64,000 nucleotides of DNA from NCBI RefSeq assembly GCF_031458075.1, contig NZ_JAVDXT010000002.1, positions 930,001 to 994,000 on the forward strand, written 5' to 3'. Both the position numbers and the translations under genes were made by a program. Position 1 is the stretch's first letter. Each line of letters opens with the position of its first letter. The stretch is from Rhodoferax_B ferrireducens_A (lineage in GTDB: Bacteria > Pseudomonadota > Gammaproteobacteria > Burkholderiales > Burkholderiaceae_C). The notes under the pieces were generated by a model, which saw nothing but the letters and a program-made list of their open reading frames with translations, did not search any database and was not told where the DNA came from. Positions 58,138-64,000 of this stretch are shown piece by piece.

Positions 58138-58206
58138 TTTGCTATATAAATAAGAGCTTCTGGCGCAGGTGTTGTCTGCGCCAGCGGCTCTTTTTTTATA
58201 AATTTC
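58138..58206 (+). repeat. TAGCT/GCGC dispersed repeat, copy 13, acting as phoX terminator
   Basis: Reads TTTGCTATATAAATAAGAGC, TTCTGGCGCAG, spacer, CTGCGCCAGCGGC, TCTTTTTTTATAAATTT. CTGGCGCAG and CTGCGCCAG are perfect nine-base arms followed by a T-run, a working intrinsic terminator. The rest of 58112-58411 holds a small palindrome (GTAGC/GCTAC near 58268) and no gene. Confidence 0.85.
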
Positions 58207-58411
58207 GGCTGGCAAATCCAGGTGCTCGCCAGACGGATGTATCCGGGTAGATGGGTGGCTGACTTTTTGTAGCGAAATGCTACGATCAATGCCGGAGTGA
58301 TCCCAGCCCGGGCTGCCCGCCATGCCGCGCAGCCGTCGCTCCGCGCATGTTCCGGGGCAGTGGAAATGTGACCGGGTCAGGCCAGAAGCAATTCTGAGAG
58401 GGGCTTCGATC

Positions 58412-61180
58412 ATGGATACCTGGATCTCTTTGCTGGGGCGAAATGGTTTCCTTCCCCACGGCTATTGCTTTACCTGGACGCCGGGATTGCTGTGGTCCAT
58501 GGTGGCTGCGGATGCCACCATTGCAGCGGCGTATTTCTCCATCCCGGTGGCCACCCTGAGTTTCATCCGCAAGCGACCCGATGCCACCCTGAGCTGGGTG
58601 GCTTTTTTGTTCAGCGCCTTCATTTTTGCCTGCGGCATCACCCACCTGATGGACATCTGGACCATCTGGGTGCCCGACTACGGCTTGCAGGCGCTGACCA
58701 AGATCGTCACCGCCGCCATCTCGCTGGTCACCGCGATTGCGCTGTGGCCGCTGATCCCCAAGGCCTTGAAGATTCCGTCGGTGACGCAGCTGCAAACCGT
58801 GATTGCCTCGCTGGAGGCCGAGGTGCAGCAGCGCCGCAGTGCGGAAGACCAGTTGGCCGCCATCCAGCAAAGCCTGGTGGTCAAACTTGCGGCGATCGTC
58901 GAATCGTCCAACGACGCCATCATTGGCAAGTCGCTGGACGGGCGCATCACCAGCTGGAATGGCGCCGCCCAGGCGATCTTCGGCTACACCGCCGAGGAAG
59001 CGATTGGCCAGCCCGTGCAAATGCTGATTCCGCCGGAGCTGCAGGACGAAGAAATGCGCATCCTGGACGAACTGGCGCTGGGCCAACCGGTGCCGGCGTT
59101 CGACACCGTGCGGCTGGCCCGCAGCGGCGAGCTGCTGGACCTGTCGGTCAGCATATCGCCGATCCGCGATGGCCAGGGCCAGGTGGTGGGGGCGTCCAAA
59201 ATAGCGCGCGATGTGTCGCAGCAGCGGCGTGCCGAAAAAGCGCTGCGCGACAGCGAAGAGCGTCTGCGCTTTACCTTGGAAGCGGCGCATATTGGCGACT
59301 GGGAGCTGGACCTCGCCAGTGGCCAGATGCAGCACTCGCTGCGGCACGACCGCTGCTTTGGCTATGCCGAACTGCAAGCCGAGTGGAGCTTGGACATGTT
59401 CATCCAGCACGTACACCCCGAGGACCGCGCCGAGGTGGCGCACACCCTGCATGCGGCGTTGGCCGATTTGCGCGACTGGCGCGTGCAGTGCCGCGTGGTC
59501 TGGCCGGACGCCAGTATCCACTGGATCAGCAAGCATGGCAGCGTGCAGCACCAGGGCGACAAGGCCAGTCGCATGCTGGGCATCGTCAGCGATACCACCG
59601 AGCAAAGGCAGGCTGAGAACGCCCGGCTCATCGCCCAGCGCCTGGAGGCGGAGAACCGCCAAATCCAGGAGGCCAGCCGGCTGAAGAGCCAGTTCCTGGC
59701 GAATATGTCGCACGAGCTGCGGACGCCGCTGAATGCGGTGATCGGTTTTTCTGACCTGCTGCATTCGGGCATGGTGAAGCCCGACTCGCCCAAGCACCAG
59801 GAGTTCTTAGGCCACATCGGCACCAGCGGGCGCCACTTGCTGCAGCTGATCAACGATGTGCTGGACCTGTCCAAGGTCGAATCCGGCAAGTTCGATTTCT
59901 ACCCCGAGCCGCTGGACCTTGGTACGGTGTTGAAGGAGGTGGAGGACATCCTGCACACCGCCATCCTGCAAAAGCACATCCGTCTGGCGTTCGATATCGA
60001 GCCGGGCGTCGCCGGCGTGACGCTGGACCCGGCGCGGCTCAAGCAGGTGCTGTACAACTACCTGTCGAACGCCATCAAGTTCACCGCCGATGGCGGCCAG
60101 GTCAGTGTGCGGGCCATGGCCCAGGGGCCAGACCATTTGCGTATCGAGGTGGAGGACTCCGGCATCGGCATTGCGCCCGCCGATCTGCCGCGCCTGTTCA
60201 CCGAGTTCCAGCAGCTGGATGCGGGCTATAGCAAGCAACACCCGGGCACCGGGCTGGGCCTGGCGCTGACGCGACGCCTGGTACAGGCGCAAGGCGGCCA
60301 GGTCGGCGTGCGCAGCACGGTCGATGTGGGCAGCGTGTTCTACGTCGTGCTGAACCGCATCCATGGGGTGGACCTGCAGCGCAACGCAGCGGCTGGCCTG
60401 GGCGAGGAGGCCGCCGAGGTGCAGCGTATTCTGGTGATAGAGGATGACCAGCACAACCGGGCCCGCCTGATCGAAGTGCTTTCCGAAGCCGGCTTCCGCG
60501 TGGATGCTGCATCGGATGGGCCGTATGCGCTGCGCCAGGCCCGCGATACGGCCTATGTGGCGCTGACGCTGGATCTGCAGCTGCCGGACCGGCGTGGGCT
60601 GGATTTGTTGGCCGACATCCGCAACCGCGGTGCCAGCCATGGCTCGCCGGTGCTGGGCGTGAGCATGCCGGTATCGCCCGACCGCAGCGCCAGTTTTGCC
60701 ATCGCCAATGTGCTGTGCAAACCCATCCGCAGCGATGAAATCCTGTCGGCCATGGCCCGCTTCCGGCTGGAGGAGGCAGGGCGGGCGAATGTGCTGGTGA
60801 TCGACGACGAGCCGGCGGCGCTGGACCTGATGCAGGCCACGCTGAAAAGCATAGGCATAGACGCCGTGTGCTGCCTGGATGGCCGGGCGGCACTGCAAGA
60901 CATTGCGCTGCACCGCCCCGACGCCATCATCCTGGACCTGATGATGCCGGGGTTCGACGGCTTCCAGGTGCTGGACGCGCTGCAGCGCCTGCCGGACTGG
61001 CGCCACGTGCCGGTGTTCATCTGGACCAGCATGCTGCTGACCGACGAGGAATACGCCACCTTGGCGGGCTCGGCGCGCGCCGTGCTGAGCAAGGGCGGTG
61101 GCGCCATCGAGTCCATGCTGGACGGCGTGAAACGTTGGCGCCCGCCGGTTGCACTGGGCGCAGACAAGGGACGGCTATGA
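58412..61180 (+). CDS. Hybrid sensor kinase with ethylene-receptor-like membrane sensor, two PAS, and two receiver domains
   Basis: 922 residues from the ATG at 58412 (GAGAGGGG upstream). The N-terminal ~120 residues form three membrane helices with D34, Y41, P45, C74 and H78, which match D25, Y32, P36, C65 and H69 of plant ETR1 in identity and spacing; C65 and H69 bind the copper ion that binds ethylene. Two PAS domains (~145-385) are followed by HisKA (H434 in NMSHELRTPLNAV), HATPase_c (DSGIGI, GTGLGLALTRRL) and two receivers with D721 (the first somewhat degenerate) and D842 (IILDLMMPGFDG). It overlaps a single receiver gene by 4 bases, its probable output. Ligand is inferred only. Confidence 0.9.
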   Translation: MDTWISLLGRNGFLPHGYCFTWTPGLLWSMVAADATIAAAYFSIPVATLSFIRKRPDATLSWVAFLFSAFIFACGITHLMDIWTIWVPDYGLQALTKIVTAAISLVTAIALWPLIPKALKIPSVTQLQTVIASLEAEVQQRRSAEDQLAAIQQSLVVKLAAIVESSNDAIIGKSLDGRITSWNGAAQAIFGYTAEEAIGQPVQMLIPPELQDEEMRILDELALGQPVPAFDTVRLARSGELLDLSVSISPIRDGQGQVVGASKIARDVSQQRRAEKALRDSEERLRFTLEAAHIGDWELDLASGQMQHSLRHDRCFGYAELQAEWSLDMFIQHVHPEDRAEVAHTLHAALADLRDWRVQCRVVWPDASIHWISKHGSVQHQGDKASRMLGIVSDTTEQRQAENARLIAQRLEAENRQIQEASRLKSQFLANMSHELRTPLNAVIGFSDLLHSGMVKPDSPKHQEFLGHIGTSGRHLLQLINDVLDLSKVESGKFDFYPEPLDLGTVLKEVEDILHTAILQKHIRLAFDIEPGVAGVTLDPARLKQVLYNYLSNAIKFTADGGQVSVRAMAQGPDHLRIEVEDSGIGIAPADLPRLFTEFQQLDAGYSKQHPGTGLGLALTRRLVQAQGGQVGVRSTVDVGSVFYVVLNRIHGVDLQRNAAAGLGEEAAEVQRILVIEDDQHNRARLIEVLSEAGFRVDAASDGPYALRQARDTAYVALTLDLQLPDRRGLDLLADIRNRGASHGSPVLGVSMPVSPDRSASFAIANVLCKPIRSDEILSAMARFRLEEAGRANVLVIDDEPAALDLMQATLKSIGIDAVCCLDGRAALQDIALHRPDAIILDLMMPGFDGFQVLDALQRLPDWRHVPVFIWTSMLLTDEEYATLAGSARAVLSKGGGAIESMLDGVKRWRPPVALGADKGRL

Positions 61181-61587
61181 GCGGCCCCCGGGTGCTGATC
61201 GTGGACGACAACGCGATGAACGTCGCCATCGCCCAGGTGGTGTTGCAGGCCGACGCGTTCGAGGTCGAATGCGCGGGCGGTGCGGCCGAAGCGCTGCAGA
61301 AAGTGGATCTGTTCCGGCCAGAGCTGATCCTGATGGATATCCAGATGCCCGGCATGGACGGCCTGGAGCTGACCCAGCTGCTCAAAGCCCGCCCGGCCAC
61401 GCAGGGCATCGTGGTGGTGGCGTTTACCGCGTTTGCGATGCGCGGCGATGAGGCCAAGATGCGCAGCGCCGGCTGCGACGGCTATTTGTCGAAGCCCATC
61501 GACGTGAAGCATTTTGCCCAGCAGGTGCGGGCGCTGATCGGCAAGCCGGCGTTGTCCAATGGTGACGCGACAGGCTCGGCGCTTTAG
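61177..61587 (+). CDS. Single-domain response regulator
   Basis: 136 residues; receiver with acidic pair D10/D11, acceptor D54 (LILMDIQMPGMDG), T in VVVAFTAFA and K in YLSKPID. No output domain. Co-translated with the hybrid kinase (ATGA) and most similar to receivers used in phosphorelays. Confidence 0.92.
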   Translation: MSGPRVLIVDDNAMNVAIAQVVLQADAFEVECAGGAAEALQKVDLFRPELILMDIQMPGMDGLELTQLLKARPATQGIVVVAFTAFAMRGDEAKMRSAGCDGYLSKPIDVKHFAQQVRALIGKPALSNGDATGSAL

Positions 61588-61892
61588 CGGGTTTCGCCGT
61601 CCGTGGCTTGCTGGGCTTTGACCTCTTGCTCCAGTGCGTCCGTCGCCTCTTCCAGCACCTTGACGGATTCGTTCAAGCGCTTTTCCAGCTCGTCGGTGCG
61701 GGCAATCGCAATGCCTACGTCTTCGTGGTGCACATCGTCGGGGATGCGGTTGTCCAGCACCGCGTGGACCACCCCCAGTTCTTCGGCAACCTCTTTGATC
61801 TCTTCGGTGGCCTGCTTGTGCGCGTCCAGCGCGTCGGTGAGTGCGTCGGATAACTCTTCGCTCTGGGTCTGTCCGGTTGGCGTGGTTGGCAT
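61584..61892 (-). CDS. Small acidic helical protein of unknown function
   Basis: 102 residues from the ATG at 61892, cytoplasmic, strongly acidic and almost fully helical (LTDALDAHKQATEEIKEVAE, ELEKRLNESVKVLEEATDAL). Coiled-coil-like heptads suggest self-association. It resembles short DUF-type helical proteins but I cannot name a family. Its 3' end overlaps that of the convergent receiver gene by 4 bases. Confidence 0.6.
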   Translation of the reverse strand: MPTTPTGQTQSEELSDALTDALDAHKQATEEIKEVAEELGVVHAVLDNRIPDDVHHEDVGIAIARTDELEKRLNESVKVLEEATDALEQEVKAQQATDGETR

Positions 61893-62095
61893 ATCTGGCT
61901 TACTGGTTGGAGTATGAAAAATAATGCACTTTAGCGGAGGTATCAGCTCAATCCGTTGCAGGGGGCGGCGCCCCACAGCCAGCAAAACAGCCGTAAGTAT
62001 AAATTGGCCCCTATTTTTCGCCAGTGACCGGGCTTTGTTGAGAATTGCTATCATTTGGAATATTCCATACCTGCGGCGTTGGCCGCCTTGAACCC

Positions 62096-63487
62096 ATGCA
62101 CACCCATACCCGTTCCGAACGCGACACCTTTGGCCCCATTGATGTGCCGGCCGACAAGCTGTGGGGCGCGCAGACCCAGCGCTCGCTGCAGAACTTCGAC
62201 ATCTCGGGTGAGCAGCAGCCGCGTGAAATCATCCGCGCGCTGGCCCAGGTGAAGCGCGCGTCGGCCGTGGTCAACCACGCGCTGGGCCTGCAGGACGAGA
62301 AGAAGACCCAGGCCATCGTGGCCGCGGCCGACGAGGTGATTGCCGGCAAGCACCCGGACGAATTCCCGCTGGTGGTCTGGCAGACCGGCTCGGGCACGCA
62401 GACCAATATGAACGTCAACGAGGTGCTGGCCAACCGCGCCAGCGAACTGCTGGGCGGCGAGCGCGGCGAGGGCCGGCTGGTGCACCCCAACGACGACGTG
62501 AACCGCAGCCAGTCGAGCAACGATGTGTTCCCCACGGCCATGCACGTGGCGGCCGTGGTGGCCATCCACGGCAAGCTGCTGCCAGCGATTGCCAAGCTGC
62601 GCGCCACCTTGGCGCAAAAGGCCAGCGACTTCGACGACATCGTGAAGATAGGCCGCACCCATTTGCAGGACGCGACGCCGCTGACCCTGGGCCAGGAGTT
62701 CTCGGGCTATGTGGCCCAGCTCGACCATGGTGCGCGCCATGTACAGGCCGCCTTGCCGCACCTGTGCGAGCTGGCGCTGGGCGGCACGGCCGTGGGCACC
62801 GGGCTGAATGCGCCCAAGGGCTATGCCGAGCAGGCGGCGGCTGAGCTGGCGCGCCTGACCGGCCTGCCGCTGGTTACCGCGCCCAACAAGTTCGAGGCGC
62901 TGGCCAGCTGCGACGCGCTGGTGCACGCCCACGGCGCGCTGAAGACCCTGGCCGCCAGCCTGATGAAAATTGCCAACGACGTGCGCTGGCTGGCCAGCGG
63001 CCCGCGCAGCGGCATCGGCGAACTCAGCATTCCCGAGAACGAACCCGGCTCCAGCATCATGCCGGGCAAGGTCAACCCCACGCAGAGCGAGGCGGTGACC
63101 ATGCTCGCGGCCCAGGTGTTCGGCAACGACGTGGCCATCAACTTCGGCGGTGCCTCGGGCAACTTCGAGCTGAATGTGTTCCGCCCGATGGTGGCGCACA
63201 ACTTCTTGCAGAGCGTGCGCCTGCTGGCCGACGGCATGGTCAGCTTCAACGACCACTGCGCGGTGGGCATAGAGCCGAACTGCGCGCGCATCACCGCGTT
63301 GGTCGACAGCTCGCTGATGCTGGTGACCGCGCTGAACACCCACATTGGCTACGACAAGGCCGCTTTTATTGCCAAGAAGGCGCACAAAGAAGGCAGCAGC
63401 CTGCGCGAGGCGGCCGTGGCCTCTGGCCATGTGACCGGCGAGCAGTTCGACCAGTGGGTGGTGCCGGGCGATATGGTCGGACGCTGA
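62096..63487 (+). CDS. fumC: Class II fumarate hydratase
   Basis: 463 residues, the usual FumC length. Signatures: TQRSLQNFDIS, GSGTQTNMNVNEV, HPNDDVNRSQSSND and the superfamily loop GSSIMPGKVN. Iron-free, oxygen-stable fumarase of the TCA cycle. Start at the ATG at 62096; the open frame extends upstream without likeness. The 203-base upstream gap shows no clear element. Confidence 0.95.
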   Translation: MHTHTRSERDTFGPIDVPADKLWGAQTQRSLQNFDISGEQQPREIIRALAQVKRASAVVNHALGLQDEKKTQAIVAAADEVIAGKHPDEFPLVVWQTGSGTQTNMNVNEVLANRASELLGGERGEGRLVHPNDDVNRSQSSNDVFPTAMHVAAVVAIHGKLLPAIAKLRATLAQKASDFDDIVKIGRTHLQDATPLTLGQEFSGYVAQLDHGARHVQAALPHLCELALGGTAVGTGLNAPKGYAEQAAAELARLTGLPLVTAPNKFEALASCDALVHAHGALKTLAASLMKIANDVRWLASGPRSGIGELSIPENEPGSSIMPGKVNPTQSEAVTMLAAQVFGNDVAINFGGASGNFELNVFRPMVAHNFLQSVRLLADGMVSFNDHCAVGIEPNCARITALVDSSLMLVTALNTHIGYDKAAFIAKKAHKEGSSLREAAVASGHVTGEQFDQWVVPGDMVGR

Positions 63488-63494
63488 GCCCCGC

Positions 63495-64000
63495 ATGCCG
63501 GTGGGTGTTCTGCAGTCGCCGCTGCTGGCCAGTTTCCGGGAATGCTACCGGGATCTGCTGCGCTACCTGGCGCACCGCACAGGCTCGGCCGACGAGGCCC
63601 GCGACCTGGCCCACGACACCTGGCTACGCCTGGCCGACATGGCCCAGCAGGGCAGCCAGCCCGCGCTGCAGGACGGTGGCGAGGCGCGCGCCTATGTGTT
63701 CACCATGGCGCGCAATCTGGTGGTGGACCGGCAGCGCCGCATGGGCGTGGTACAGCGCCATGCCGATGCGCAAGCGGGCCAGCAGCCGCAAGCCCCCGAT
63801 ACCGCCGAGGCCTTGATGTACCGGCAGGCCATGGACGCGGTGCAGGCTGCGCTGGCCGGGCTGCCGGAGCGGGCACGCCAGGTGTTTGTGCGGCACCGCG
63901 TGCATGGCGAAGACCAGGCCGCGCTGGCCGCCTGCTACGGTGTGTCGCGCAACATGATAGAGCGCGACATGATGCAGGCCATGGACTGCGTGCAGGCGGC
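63495..64000 (+). CDS. ECF-like sigma-70-family factor (FecI type), cut by window end
   Basis: 168 residues visible, the frame running off the edge. Region 2 (YRDLLRYLAHRTGSADEARD, DTWLRLADM, VFTMARNLVVDRQRR) and region 4 (LAGLPERARQVFVRHRVHG, AALAACYGVSRNMIERDM) are recognisable. FecI-type factors respond to ferric-siderophore signals through FecR-like proteins, whose gene would be expected downstream, outside the window. It starts 7 bases after fumC. Confidence 0.85.
   Translation, partial: MPVGVLQSPLLASFRECYRDLLRYLAHRTGSADEARDLAHDTWLRLADMAQQGSQPALQDGGEARAYVFTMARNLVVDRQRRMGVVQRHADAQAGQQPQAPDTAEALMYRQAMDAVQAALAGLPERARQVFVRHRVHGEDQAALAACYGVSRNMIERDMMQAMDCVQA

Noticed and set aside
62051..63496. 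Minus-strand frame covering the whole fumC gene
   Set aside because: A shadow frame; FumC signatures are complete on the plus strand.

Overview
The window looks like a chromosomal segment of a GC-rich betaproteobacterium, most likely order Burkholderiales and family Comamonadaceae (Rhodoferax/Polaromonas/Acidovorax-like). This rests on gene content and organisation and on two families of short dispersed repeats of a kind I recall from Comamonadaceae genomes. No database search was possible. There is no phage, insertion sequence, integrase or CRISPR array. The first ~6.3 kb is visibly more AT-rich than the rest.

Layout. 1-3137: end of a histidine kinase overlapping a REC-PAS-GGDEF-EAL protein. 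3296-6228 (minus): a four-gene cassette of a secreted Tat-type protein, a PqqD-like carrier/recognition protein, an HprK-related kinase and a nucleotidyltransferase; it is the most system-like unit of unknown function here. 6505-17476: assimilatory nitrate reduction (nirB, nirD, nasA, ybiB, cobA on minus) with a divergent ANTAR-PilJ regulator and a PP2C/protein kinase fusion. 17670-23240: small VOC, EVE, GyrI-like and YafY-type regulator genes and a large membrane GGDEF-EAL protein. 23284-32620 (minus): nitrate ABC transporter operon ending in a PilJ-type histidine kinase, a CheY-like regulator and a CheX-like phosphatase, preceded by a PAS-GGDEF-EAL gene and a NasT-type ANTAR regulator. 32730-38643: tsaD, hsp20, an orphan branched-chain amino-acid-type binding protein, an aminotransferase, and five tRNA genes including a tandem Gly-Cys/Gly-Cys duplication. 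38780-48018 (minus): MdtABC-like RND efflux operon with its outer-membrane factor. 48275-55897: VOC, LysR, DoxX, pirin, murI, class I fumarase and a polar amino-acid ABC transporter. 56168-64000: phoX with a Pho box, a hybrid kinase with an ethylene-receptor-like sensor and its partner receiver, a small helical protein, fumC and the start of an ECF-like sigma factor.

How it works together. The nitrate genes appear to be under two-layer control. Both nirB and nrtA have near-consensus sigma-54 promoters (TGGCAC-N5-TTGCA), and GCAC-N7-GTGC palindromes like NtrC sites lie ~100 bp upstream of nrtA and of the neighbouring GGDEF-EAL gene. Both nitrate operons also carry paired leader hairpins with six-base loops having A at position 1 and G at position 4, the signature of ANTAR antiterminator targets; in the nrtA leader the second hairpin overlaps a strong intrinsic terminator. 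Two ANTAR proteins in the window (14387-15673 and 31973-32620) are the obvious readers. Two different proteins (the ANTAR fusion and the transporter-linked kinase) carry the PilJ/NarX-like box that is linked to nitrate sensing in other families.

A family of about thirteen ~60-bp elements (TTGCTAT / TAGCT / GCGC...GCGC / GGC) is scattered through intergenic regions, at gene ends and inside several genes, sometimes supplying terminators, ribosome-binding sites or protein termini.
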